Source: Alphaproteobacteria bacterium | GTDB taxonomy: Bacteria > Pseudomonadota > Alphaproteobacteria > Caulobacterales > Maricaulaceae | DNA length: 64,000 nucleotides | Assembly: GCA_018222865.1 (NCBI GenBank) | Contig: JAAEZM010000001.1 | Coordinates: forward strand, 1,457-65,456 | Direction: 5' to 3' | Part shown: in pieces, positions 57,285-64,000 of the stretch | Layout of the letters: every line of letters begins with the position of its first letter | How positions within the stretch are numbered: the first letter of the stretch is position 1 | Translations under genes and position numbers: made by a program | The notes under the pieces: model-generated | Seen by the model: only the letters and a program-made list of their open reading frames with translations | What the model was told of the DNA's origin: nothing | Database searches by the model: none

Positions 57285-58985
57285 ATGTCCTTACTTTCTT
57301 TGCGCACAAAACTCATTACCTGTGTTCTTGCGCTGACAGCGATCGCGATCTCGCTCGTCGCTGCAGCAGCCTATACAATCATCAGTCAGTCGGTCGATGA
57401 ACGGGTGGCTGATGCGCAGGAACTGAACCTTCGCGTGGCCGCGACGACGATGCGGGAGGCGATTACCGATCTCGATGTCGCCTATGATGGCAGTGGTTCT
57501 ATCTCATCGCTTCGCACTTCCGGTATCCCGGAGTTTGGATCCCATGACCTGATCGACAGCGTGGCGCAGCAAACGGGTGAAACCGCAACTGTCTTCGTTT
57601 GGGATGAAACGGAACGCGACTTTTATCGTCGAACCACCACTATCCAACGCGCAGACGGCAGCCGCGCTGTTGGCACCCCTCTCGGGGCGGGTGTGGTCTA
57701 TGATGCGATGATGCGTCAGGACGGGTATCGCGGCGAAGCCACCATACTCGGCATTGACTATTTCACAGTCTACCAGCCCATTCTGTCATCATCCGGGGAA
57801 ACCCTCGGCATTCTATATGTGGGTGTGAAGAAGTCCGAAGTCATCGCGATCCGCAATGCCCTGGCGCTTCTGATCGGTGCCGTTGCGCTCGGAGCCATGG
57901 CGTTCACTGCCTTTGTCTCCTGGCTGGTCACGCGGGCCTTGCTCGCGCCCTTGAACACCGTCACTGAAACCGTGAACCATCTCGCAGAAGGCCAGCGCAA
58001 GCTGGAGATTGGGTTCGCCAATCGGAATGACGAGATCGGGCAGATTGGCTGCGCGCTGACCCGCCTCGATGAGGAGTTGAGTACGGCCGACCAACTGCGC
58101 GATGAGGATGCCAGCACGAAGGCCGCGGAAATGGAACGCGCCAAGCGTCTCGCTGATGAAGTGGAGAGCTTCCAGCGCAATGCAGAAAGCGCAGTTGAGG
58201 CCTTCCGCAGTGTCACTCGCCGTGTGACGGAACAGATCGCGGAAACCCGACGGACCGCAGCTGATGGCCTGGAGCGTAGCCGCTCCATGCGCGGTGCCGC
58301 GCGCAATGCAAGCGGCGAAGCCGAGAGCATGGCAGCGTCGGCGGAGGAAATGAATGCGTCGATCAATGCGGTCACAAGCACCGCCAAACGTGTTGCCGAT
58401 TTGAGCGAAGGTGCGGCCGAGCGCACACGCAGTAGCCAGGCAATCATGGCCGATATGGGTCAGGCGCTTAGCGGGATGGCAGAGATTATCGCTGGCATTA
58501 ACGGCGTGGCTGAACAGACCAATCTTCTCGCGCTGAATGCGACGATTGAGGCGGCTCGAGCGGGTGAGGCCGGTAAAGGCTTCGCCGTCGTAGCCTCGGA
58601 AGTCAAAACGCTCGCGGAGCAGACAACACGCCTGACCGAGACGATTGCCGAACGGATCTCGCATTTCGAATCCCACGTGCAGTCCGCGTCAGACGGGGCA
58701 GATACCATCGTGGACGAGATCGGCCAGATAACGGCGGCATCCGCGGAAACCGCTTCCGCTATCTCCCAGCAAACCGCTGCGGTCGCCGAGATCAGCCGGT
58801 CGGCGCAATCAGCCGCTCAGAGCGCAAACACTGTGGACGAAGACAGTGAAGCCGTGTCGTCCGGCGCGGACGCGACACTGACAGCCTCAGACGAGGTCGC
58901 ATCCCTGTCCCAGGAGCTCGACGCAACAGCAGAAGCGCTATCCGATCAGATTGCCGGCTTTATTGAGGCGGTCCGCGCGGCCTAA
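57285..58985 (+). CDS. Methyl-accepting chemotaxis protein with Cache domain
   Basis: 566 residues. An N-terminal span ([20 protein letters not shown]) and a second at about residue 190-215 enclose a single Cache-type sensor ([20 protein letters not shown]). HAMP follows ([18 protein letters not shown]), then the signalling coil with the invariant tip [19 protein letters not shown]. The inner-membrane receptor feeds CheA/CheW. GGAGACGTC precedes ATG 57285. No che genes are nearby. A terminator follows. Confidence 0.95.
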   Translation: MSLLSLRTKLITCVLALTAIAISLVAAAAYTIISQSVDERVADAQELNLRVAATTMREAITDLDVAYDGSGSISSLRTSGIPEFGSHDLIDSVAQQTGETATVFVWDETERDFYRRTTTIQRADGSRAVGTPLGAGVVYDAMMRQDGYRGEATILGIDYFTVYQPILSSSGETLGILYVGVKKSEVIAIRNALALLIGAVALGAMAFTAFVSWLVTRALLAPLNTVTETVNHLAEGQRKLEIGFANRNDEIGQIGCALTRLDEELSTADQLRDEDASTKAAEMERAKRLADEVESFQRNAESAVEAFRSVTRRVTEQIAETRRTAADGLERSRSMRGAARNASGEAESMAASAEEMNASINAVTSTAKRVADLSEGAAERTRSSQAIMADMGQALSGMAEIIAGINGVAEQTNLLALNATIEAARAGEAGKGFAVVASEVKTLAEQTTRLTETIAERISHFESHVQSASDGADTIVDEIGQITAASAETASAISQQTAAVAEISRSAQSAAQSANTVDEDSEAVSSGADATLTASDEVASLSQELDATAEALSDQIAGFIEAVRAA

Positions 58986-59016
58986 CCCCCTCGCCTGCAA
59001 TCACACTATTGCGGCA

Positions 59017-59058
59017 TTTAGGCCGGGAATTCGATTTTTCGGCCTAAACGCGCTTTTT
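59017..59058 (+). terminator. Intrinsic terminator of the chemoreceptor gene
   Basis: A perfect 9-bp stem, tttaggccg (59017-59025) with cggcctaaa (59040-59048), is followed by TTTTT at 59054-59058. Confidence 0.85.
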
Positions 59059-59175
59059 GCACTTGCACAACTGAATAAGTTTATGCATAAGCCGCCTCCC
59101 AGTTTGATTTTTGCCTCCGCTGCGGAGCGTTCGCTTCACAGTTCCGGCGCGAAGAAGAGTTAGAGACAAGTCCGA

Positions 59176-59268
59176 ATGCATATTCAGACGATGACATATG
59201 AGCTCACCGTACAGCCGCTCTGGCTGGCGGGCTTCGCGCAAGCGGAGGGCACTGGTTTCACCCGATAG
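59176..59268 (+). CDS. 30-residue ORF with LAGLIDADG-like core
   Basis: A 30-codon frame running MHIQTMTYEL, then TVQPLWLAGF, then AQAEGTGFTR to a TAG. WLAGF...EG..F matches the core of LAGLIDADG homing endonucleases (WLAGFxDGEGxF). A second start exists at 59191. The ribosome site is weak (AGAGACAAG). A hairpin overlaps the stop codon and an intrinsic terminator follows, so it may be a leader-like peptide or a remnant. I cannot say whether it is translated. Confidence 0.3.
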   Translation: MHIQTMTYELTVQPLWLAGFAQAEGTGFTR

Positions 59269-59331
59269 ACTGATCCCCCATCAGTCCCGGTGAAAGGCCC
59301 TCCCGAGCCAGGCTCGCGGAGGGATTTTTGT
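59268..59331 (+). terminator. Tandem hairpins: leader-type hairpin and terminator
   Basis: gactgat (59268-59274) pairs perfectly with atcagtc (59280-59286), directly on the stop of the 30-residue frame. It is followed by ccctcc-cgagc/gctcg-ggaggg (59299-59324) and TTTTT at 59326-59330, a strong intrinsic terminator. The order ORF, hairpin, terminator resembles a transcription attenuator, but no gene follows in this direction. Confidence 0.75.
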
Positions 59332-59569
59332 GCTGGCATGCCTCCTCCCCCCCTATGGCAAGCCGGGCATCGCAAGGGAGGGGTTTTGCCCCCAACGAGA
59401 CCCCTCCCGGACGCGCTTGCCAACTCGAAAAAGCAATGCGTCCCCTTTTCCATTAACCGCTATCGACCTCCCAGCGTTAAATGCCGCAAGGATCAAGCGA
59501 TACGCATGCTGGTGAACCGGCGCGACGGAAATGCAGCGCTTGCGCGTTCTACCTGTATCGGAGCCGGCA

Positions 59570-59638
59570 ATGACGAACCGGTTTCGCGAACTGCTTGGAG
59601 CCCATCTGTCTCCCACACCCCTCGGGCCAGCAGTTTAG
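59570..59638 (+). CDS. 22-residue ORF before a terminator
   Basis: A short frame, MTNRFRELLG then AHLSPTPLGPAV, begins eight bases after GGAG (59560-59563) and ends in TAG directly at the base of a terminator hairpin. No family. It could be a small protein, a leader or chance. The 59340-59569 stretch around it shows no other gene. Confidence 0.25.
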   Translation: MTNRFRELLGAHLSPTPLGPAV

Positions 59639-59675
59639 GGGGAGGCGGCCCCTCGCGCCGTCTCCCCTGTTTTCT
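59639..59675 (+). terminator. Intrinsic terminator, plus strand
   Basis: ggggaggcgg (59639-59648) pairs with ccgtctcccc (59658-59667, one G-T pair) and is followed by TTTTCTT. It also lies just beyond the end of the minus-strand XRE gene but lacks a T-run in that direction. Confidence 0.65.
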
Positions 59676-59683
59676 TGCGCGGT

Positions 59684-59881
59684 CTATCCTTCTTCATCAT
59701 CGAAAATCTCCTCGATACGCTTGTCGAAAAGACGTCCGATCTTGAAGGCGAGCGGCAAGGACGGGTCATACTTGCCCGTCTCCAGCGCATTGACCGTTTG
59801 TCGCGAGACGCCAAGATGATCGGCGAGTTTTTGCTGCGACCAGCCTTTATCGCCGCGAAGATCACGCAGGATGTTTTTCAT
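59684..59881 (-). CDS. XRE-family regulator, module 2
   Basis: 65 residues, one helix-turn-helix domain: WSQQKLADHLGVSRQTVNALETGKYDPSLPLAFKIGRLF, then an acidic tail. It is last in a five-gene operon, and its ATG overlaps the TGA of the membrane protein ahead (ATGA). It is paralogous in layout to module 1 near 52.5 kb and probably binds the 34-bp palindrome ahead of the operon. Confidence 0.92.
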   Translation of the reverse strand: MKNILRDLRGDKGWSQQKLADHLGVSRQTVNALETGKYDPSLPLAFKIGRLFDKRIEEIFDDEEG

Positions 59882-60288
59882 CGCATTCTGAATTCCTGCC
59901 ACAAGGCGGCGGCGCCATGAACCAGAGCCGCGATGGGCAGGAGCAAGGCCATATTGAACGGCTCCATCAGCCCGAAGAAATCGGCTACCCCCAAAACGGC
60001 GCCGAGCAGCAGGACGACGAGTGCAGAGACCGCAGCGGCGCGGATTTGCATCCGCGCGACAAGCTCGTCGCTCGATCGCGTGAAAACAATGATTTCATAA
60101 GCGGCCGCAAAAAGCGGAAGACAGGTCAGCAAGACCAGCCCCGCTCCCGCCCAGACGGAGAGAGGCTGCCATAACGACAACCGCTCCTGATCGAAAAAGA
60201 CCAGGAGCAGCGCGAAAATGATCATCAGCGCCGAAGTTCGCCACAAATAGCGATTTCGGGCTGAACGAAGTGGGTTTGTGGCGCTCAA
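59878..60288 (-). CDS. Four-span membrane protein, module 2
   Basis: 136 residues with four hydrophobic segments (ALMIIFALLLVFF, LSVWAGAGLVLLTCLPLFAAA, AAAVSALVVLLLGAVLGVADFF, MALLLPIAALVHGAAALW). The start is a TTG at 60288 with GGGAG seven bases upstream, and it overlaps the previous stop as TTGA. Like module 1 it is encoded directly ahead of an XRE gene, so the pair probably works as a signal-sensing unit. Confidence 0.78.
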   Translation of the reverse strand: MSATNPLRSARNRYLWRTSALMIIFALLLVFFDQERLSLWQPLSVWAGAGLVLLTCLPLFAAAYEIIVFTRSSDELVARMQIRAAAVSALVVLLLGAVLGVADFFGLMEPFNMALLLPIAALVHGAAALWQEFRMR

Positions 60289-60536
60289 GGACGTCTCCCA
60301 GCGAATCCATTTGCAAGCAGCATCATAATCCGGGCAATAGCCATGATGCCAAGAATGAATGCGGCAAGGCCGGCTATTCTGACTTCAGCCGAAAGGGTCG
60401 CTAGCCAGTCGCGCACCGCGTCGAAGGACAGTCCTCCCCAGGAAATAAGAGCCAGAATACCGAAAAAGAGGACCGCGAAGCCGGCAAGGGAAACCAGGGT
60501 CGGCGCCTCGTGGGAATGCTCATCATGGTCTTTCAT
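60285..60536 (-). CDS. Small membrane protein of the XRE operon
   Basis: 83 residues. A histidine- and acid-rich start (MKDHDEHSHEAP) and two membrane spans (LVSLAGFAVLFFGILALISW, IAGLAAFILGIMAIARIMML). The histidines could bind metal but this is speculative. ATG at 60536 lies one base after the previous stop, and the gene overlaps the next by four bases. Confidence 0.72.
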   Translation of the reverse strand: MKDHDEHSHEAPTLVSLAGFAVLFFGILALISWGGLSFDAVRDWLATLSAEVRIAGLAAFILGIMAIARIMMLLANGFAGRRP

Positions 60537-60537
60537 A

Positions 60538-60792
60538 TTAGGACTCCTCTGCGGATTTGCGCTTACCCGTGAGCCGGGCCCAGAATGCTTTGCGATTGGC
60601 GAAGATCGACCAGCCGGCAATCATCGCGAGGGCCCAGATCAGCGCCTCGGTCGCGAGCGCAGCGATCGTGGCTGCAATCGTTCTTGCGGCAAGATCATCG
60701 GTGGAGGTGACGGTCACCACCACATTGATCCAGGCGCCAACGCAGATCAGTACGACGAGGCTGAGCACAAGTTTACGTATTTGTTTTCCCAT
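60538..60792 (-). CDS. Small membrane protein of the XRE operon
   Basis: 84 residues, two membrane spans (KLVLSLVVLICVGAWINVVV, TIAALATEALIWALAMIAGW) and a basic tail (ANRKAFWARLTGKRKSAEES). AGGAGATAG precedes the ATG at 60792. It begins nine bases after the amidohydrolase gene. No family recognised. Confidence 0.72.
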   Translation of the reverse strand: MGKQIRKLVLSLVVLICVGAWINVVVTVTSTDDLAARTIAATIAALATEALIWALAMIAGWSIFANRKAFWARLTGKRKSAEES

Positions 60793-60801
60793 AACTATCT
60801 C

Positions 60802-62253
60802 CTAGTTCGATTGACGATTGGGGAGGGTGTGGGCCGTCAGCTCCTCGAAGGTGTAGACAGCGCCATTATTGACCACGTAGGCGACATCGCGCGCGCGGCT
60901 CAGGTCGAGCGTGGGATCGGCATTGAGGAAGACAATGTCGGCTTCATATCCCGCTGCCAGCTGGCCGGTGACATCGCCAAGGCCCATACCTTGAGCATTG
61001 CCAGACGTGGCGAGGCGCAGGACCTCCCAAGGTGGGATGCCGGCCTCTTCGTGAAGCTTCAGCTCTTCGGCATAAAGAGGGCCGCCGCCATTGCCGTCCG
61101 TTCCGATCATCAAGGGCACATCAGCCTCGTAAAGCCGGTAGGCAAATTCGAGTACCCGCGCGAGCGCTGCTTCGGCCCGGACATAATCCTCATCACTCCA
61201 GCTGGCTCCGGACAGGGCAAAGAAGTTGAGCGCGCCTGCTACGGTGGCTGGGTGATAATAGTGCCGATCGGACTCCGGGAAGCCGATCGAGCCTGGGTCA
61301 CGATCATAGCCAAGGACATTGACAAGCAAGGTCAGATCAACCTCGATCTGCCGCTCCGACAGCGTTGTCGCAAGCTGCTGGATTAGCGGACCCTCGAGAT
61401 CGACATACTCAAACCACTGATATGTAAATCGCGCATCCGGTCCGCGCGCTGCGAGATAGGCCTCTCGCGCTCCCGGCTCAAGCAAGTCTGCACTGGTGGG
61501 CAATGCATGGAGGAGCCCGTCTATGCCAAGTTCAGCGGCCGCCTGCCAGCTCACCGCATCAAGATGCGCGATCGCTTGCATGCCATGCTCGTGGGCAACG
61601 CGAATACCGGTGGCGAGCTCTTCCTCGGTCAGGCTCTGATAGAGTTTGAAATAGGTCATGCCGAGCTCGGCCTGACGCGCGGCCTCTGCCTGCCATTCCT
61701 CCTCGCTGGTCGGATAGACGAAAGCATTGCCACCAAAGGGCGGCGGCTGGACCACGGCCCCGGCATGCAAGGTTTCCGGGCCGATCCATTCCCCGCTGGC
61801 AATCCGCTGGTCGTAATCGGCGCCGGCGGCCGGATCTCCGCCTGGATTGCGAACCGTCGTCACGCCAAAGGCCAGCGCTGTCAGCGCGTGATACTGTGTG
61901 ATCTCCGGGTCGCTCTCGATCGTGACGGTCGGGCGATCATCGATAACGTCGATAGCATGCGGGCCAGCGACGATATGGCCGTGGGCGTCGATAAAGCCCG
62001 GCAATGCGTAAAGCCCGCTCAAATCATGAGTAGACGCATACTCCCCCGCTGGCGGGGCACCCTCTCCCATCTCGATGATCACCTCGCCCTGCATGATCAG
62101 ATAACTGTTGTCAGTGCGGGTTTGGGCGACCGGGTCGAGACGGGTGAAACCGGTCAGAAGGATTGGCGCGTCGTCGTGAAGATCGGCCGCCACGACCGGT
62201 GAGGTGAGAAGGCTGATGGCGCCAACAGTGGCGAGGAGGAGAGATTTTTTCAT
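60802..62253 (-). CDS. Exported amidohydrolase heading the XRE operon
   Basis: 483 residues. Signal peptide (LLLATVGAISLLTSPVVAA|DL), then the amidohydrolase barrel: DAHGHI (HxH at 91-93), YFKLYQ with the likely carboxylated K203, AIAHLDAV with H230, and GTDGNGGG with the catalytic aspartate near residue 390. It belongs to the imidazolonepropionase/prolidase-like group, many of which hydrolyse cyclic amides or dipeptides in the periplasm. It is first in the operon with three small membrane proteins and an XRE regulator. Confidence 0.88.
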   Translation of the reverse strand: MKKSLLLATVGAISLLTSPVVAADLHDDAPILLTGFTRLDPVAQTRTDNSYLIMQGEVIIEMGEGAPPAGEYASTHDLSGLYALPGFIDAHGHIVAGPHAIDVIDDRPTVTIESDPEITQYHALTALAFGVTTVRNPGGDPAAGADYDQRIASGEWIGPETLHAGAVVQPPPFGGNAFVYPTSEEEWQAEAARQAELGMTYFKLYQSLTEEELATGIRVAHEHGMQAIAHLDAVSWQAAAELGIDGLLHALPTSADLLEPGAREAYLAARGPDARFTYQWFEYVDLEGPLIQQLATTLSERQIEVDLTLLVNVLGYDRDPGSIGFPESDRHYYHPATVAGALNFFALSGASWSDEDYVRAEAALARVLEFAYRLYEADVPLMIGTDGNGGGPLYAEELKLHEEAGIPPWEVLRLATSGNAQGMGLGDVTGQLAAGYEADIVFLNADPTLDLSRARDVAYVVNNGAVYTFEELTAHTLPNRQSN

Positions 62254-62293
62254 CGGGAGACCCTTTGATGTGTCAAGTCTCCTTTCCAATAAA

Positions 62294-62327
62294 TGTAAAG
62301 CCCGCTTGTCGTCAAGCTTACTTTACA
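62294..62327 (-). promoter_or_regulatory. 34-bp palindromic operator of XRE module 2
   Basis: TGTAAAG (62294-62300) and CTTTACA (62321-62327) form a perfect 7-bp inverted repeat, and inside them CTTG (62305-62308) and CAAG (62313-62316) form a second one on the same centre. The nested symmetry and the position, about 45 bases ahead of the amidohydrolase start, make it the likely binding site of the operon's own XRE regulator. Confidence 0.65.
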
Positions 62328-62340
62328 ATAATCAGCATGG

Positions 62341-62372
62341 AAAAAGGGCGCCAGAATCCCTCCTAACGCCCC
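62341..62372 (-). terminator. Intrinsic terminator of the peroxiredoxin gene
   Basis: On the minus strand GGGCGT pairs with GCGCCC and is followed directly by TTTTT (plus-strand AAAAA at 62341-62345). It separates the peroxiredoxin gene from the operator of the next operon. Confidence 0.72.
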
Positions 62373-62392
62373 TATTCCAAAATTTATTGAAT

Positions 62393-63046
62393 TTATTCAG
62401 CCGGTTCGTCGACCTTATTCGGCTGCTTGGTGACACGCAGATAGGGTTTGATCTTGTCATAGCCTGCCGGGAAAAGCTTATCGGCTTCCGCATCGGAGAG
62501 GCTCGGAACAACAATCACGTCCTGGCCATCTTCCCAGTTCACCGGCGTTGCGACCTTGTATTCGTCAGTCAGCTGCAAGCTGTCGAGCAGGCGCAGGACT
62601 TCATTGAAATTCCGGCCAGCGCTCGGCGGATAGGTGAAGGTTGCGCGGATTTTCTTGTTCGGGTCGATGACGTAGACCGAACGCACCGTAAGTTTCGGAT
62701 CCGCATTCGGGTGGATCATCTGATACAGCTCCGACACTTTGCGATCCACATCGGCGATGATCGGGAAATTCATTGTAACGGACTGTGTTTCCTCGATATC
62801 AGAGATCCAGCCCTTATGGTCCTCAACGCTATCGACGGAGAGGGCGATCGCCTTGGCATTGCGCTTGGCAAACTCGTCCTTCAGGCGGGCGGTGAACCCC
62901 AATTCGGTTGTGCAGACAGGGGTGTAATCGGCAGGGTGGGAGAAGAAGATCACCCAGTCATTGCCAATCCAGTTGTGAAAATTGATCGGACCTTCATTCG
63001 TTTCGATGTCGAAGTCCGGTGCGAGATCACCAAGCAGAAGTCCCAT
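62393..63046 (-). CDS. 1-Cys peroxiredoxin (Prx6 type)
   Basis: 217 residues. FFSHPADYTPVCTTELG carries the peroxidatic C45, and the long C-terminal domain (NWEDGQDVIVVPSLSDAEADKLFP) is that of the Prx6 subfamily; no resolving cysteine is seen. It reduces peroxides in the cytoplasm. The ATG at 63046 has AAGGAG upstream. Divergent from the SixA-like gene. Confidence 0.94.
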   Translation of the reverse strand: MGLLLGDLAPDFDIETNEGPINFHNWIGNDWVIFFSHPADYTPVCTTELGFTARLKDEFAKRNAKAIALSVDSVEDHKGWISDIEETQSVTMNFPIIADVDRKVSELYQMIHPNADPKLTVRSVYVIDPNKKIRATFTYPPSAGRNFNEVLRLLDSLQLTDEYKVATPVNWEDGQDVIVVPSLSDAEADKLFPAGYDKIKPYLRVTKQPNKVDEPAE

Positions 63047-63194
63047 AATGCGCTCCTTGAGGTTCTGAGGGGGCAATTGTCCAACCTCATCTAGGTGCGC
63101 CCTGCGGCGCTGCAATACAAGTGCCCCATCGACGACTAGCAAAATCGTGATATCCGTCTCTAGCCGTAAGCGGCACGAATGCCTTGGGGGAATG

Positions 63195-63683
63195 ATGGAC
63201 AAGCTGTTGATTTTGATGCGACACGCAAAGGCGGTCGACCGGCTTGAGGCGGAAGATGATTTTCAGCGCGGCCTGACCGCGCGCGGTCGCGTAGATAGCG
63301 AAAGCGCAGCACTGGCCTTCAAAAACGCCGGACTGGGGGTCGACCTTGCCCTGGTTTCACCGTCCTGGCGCACACGGCAAACCTATGACTTGGTAGGGGA
63401 GACCCTTGGCGCAAGTGAGGTCGATGATCCGATGGCGCTTTATCACGCCTCTAGCGAAATGCTCGAGCGCGCCGTTCTTACTGCCTTCCAGCGCGTAGAC
63501 CGGGTAATTGTCGTGGGCCATAATCCAGGAATTGGCGGGTTTGCGCACGCGCTCGCCAGCCGAGCTGGAGCGGCCCGCACCCTCCCGCCAGGTTACCCCA
63601 CCGCAACAGCGGCAGCCTTCAGCCTGACTGAGAAAAGTTTCGACACGCCCAAGATGGTTTTCACTTTCAACCCGAAAGCCTAG
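63195..63683 (+). CDS. SixA-like histidine phosphatase
   Basis: 162 residues. LILMRHAKAVD holds the RHG-type catalytic H10 (here RHA, as in SixA), SPSWRTRQT a phosphate-binding arginine and VVGHNPGIGGF the second catalytic histidine. SixA proteins dephosphorylate phosphohistidine carriers. GGGGGAATG lies just upstream of ATG 63195; ATG 63192 is an alternative. Confidence 0.9.
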   Translation: MDKLLILMRHAKAVDRLEAEDDFQRGLTARGRVDSESAALAFKNAGLGVDLALVSPSWRTRQTYDLVGETLGASEVDDPMALYHASSEMLERAVLTAFQRVDRVIVVGHNPGIGGFAHALASRAGAARTLPPGYPTATAAAFSLTEKSFDTPKMVFTFNPKA

Positions 63684-63748
63684 AATATCGCCTTTTTCGC
63701 GCATTTCCTGTATATGCACTCTATGGATGCATTGTGGGGTTACTGCGA

Positions 63749-64000
63749 ATGGACGGCGGAACACAGCATGCGGCAGGACGCCTGCGTGAGCGGCTCTGGG
63801 CCTCGGAGGCGGCGAGCGGTCTCGCGACCCGTAAGCCGCAGCATTCCGCACGCCTTGCCCTGACGCGCAGCCAGGGTCTTGTTCTCACCCTCAGCGCGCT
63901 CGTCCTGGCAGGAGCGGTCCTTTTCCAGCCGGCTGTTGTGATAGCCCTGTTCAGCTTGGGTTTCCTGGCCCTTGTCGTGCTGAGGCTTCATGCAGCCTTC
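63749..64000 (+). CDS. Membrane protein, 3' end outside window
   Basis: The frame is open from ATG 63749 to the window edge (84 codons). About 50 polar residues (ERLWASEAASGLATRK) are followed by two hydrophobic spans (GLVLTLSALVLAGAVLFQ, VVIALFSLGFLALVVL). This resembles the N-terminus of a membrane glycosyltransferase, but too little is visible to assign it. Confidence 0.55.
   Translation, partial: MDGGTQHAAGRLRERLWASEAASGLATRKPQHSARLALTRSQGLVLTLSALVLAGAVLFQPAVVIALFSLGFLALVVLRLHAAF

Overview
The window reads as the chromosome of a free-living, dimorphic-type alphaproteobacterium. The clearest pointers are a full-length podJ-type polarity gene, clustered GANTC (CcrM-type) sites in front of it, a UrcA protein, a TonB-dependent receptor, class I lysyl-tRNA synthetase and an alphaproteobacterial-type SerC. 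A member of the Caulobacterales/Maricaulales is the best fit, and this assignment is an inference. Most of the window is GC-rich and densely coded. The main exception is an AT-rich island at about 2.3-3.9 kb.

Layout. 0-4 kb: accessory stretch with hairpin-rich dispersed repeats and an AT-rich gene for a TIR-HD fusion protein, which looks like a single-gene defence system. 4-9.5 kb: a TPP riboswitch controlling a secreted metallo-beta-lactamase-fold protein and thiC, then a beta-lactamase-like serine hydrolase and an AraC regulator. 9.6-18.8 kb: housekeeping genes (purA, serC, thiD) mixed with a membrane acyltransferase, a PagL-like lipid A deacylase, an EamA transporter and secreted TPR/lipoproteins. 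18.9-23 kb: LysR divergent from DoxX plus a DODA-type dioxygenase, a secreted HEXXH protein and an AraC regulator. 23.0-23.7 kb: no convincing protein gene, but a dense run of hairpins with GNRA loops on the minus strand, a candidate structured RNA.

24.3-32.5 kb is a fatty/acyl-CoA oxidation block on the minus strand: MerR regulator, two acyl-CoA dehydrogenases, thiolase and the bifunctional hydratase/dehydrogenase, with a strong terminator at the end. 32.6-39.2 kb: a secreted protein, podJ, and a TauE/SafE exporter overlapping a TIGR02186-type membrane protein. 39.3-43 kb: the pdeM-lhr 'ligase-associated' DNA repair pair. 43-53 kb: membrane proteins, an MscS channel, two tandem thioesterases, UrcA, a DCC protein, a MATE transporter, pyrD, an S24-like regulator whose catalytic residues look lost, and a first membrane-protein/XRE-regulator module.

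53-64 kb: TonB receptor, lysyl-tRNA synthetase, a chemoreceptor, a 0.7-kb stretch with two tiny ORFs each followed by an intrinsic terminator, a five-gene translationally coupled operon (amidohydrolase, three small membrane proteins, XRE regulator) behind a 34-bp palindromic operator, a 1-Cys peroxiredoxin, a SixA-like phosphatase and a truncated membrane protein at the edge. No tRNA, rRNA, CRISPR array or transposase was seen.
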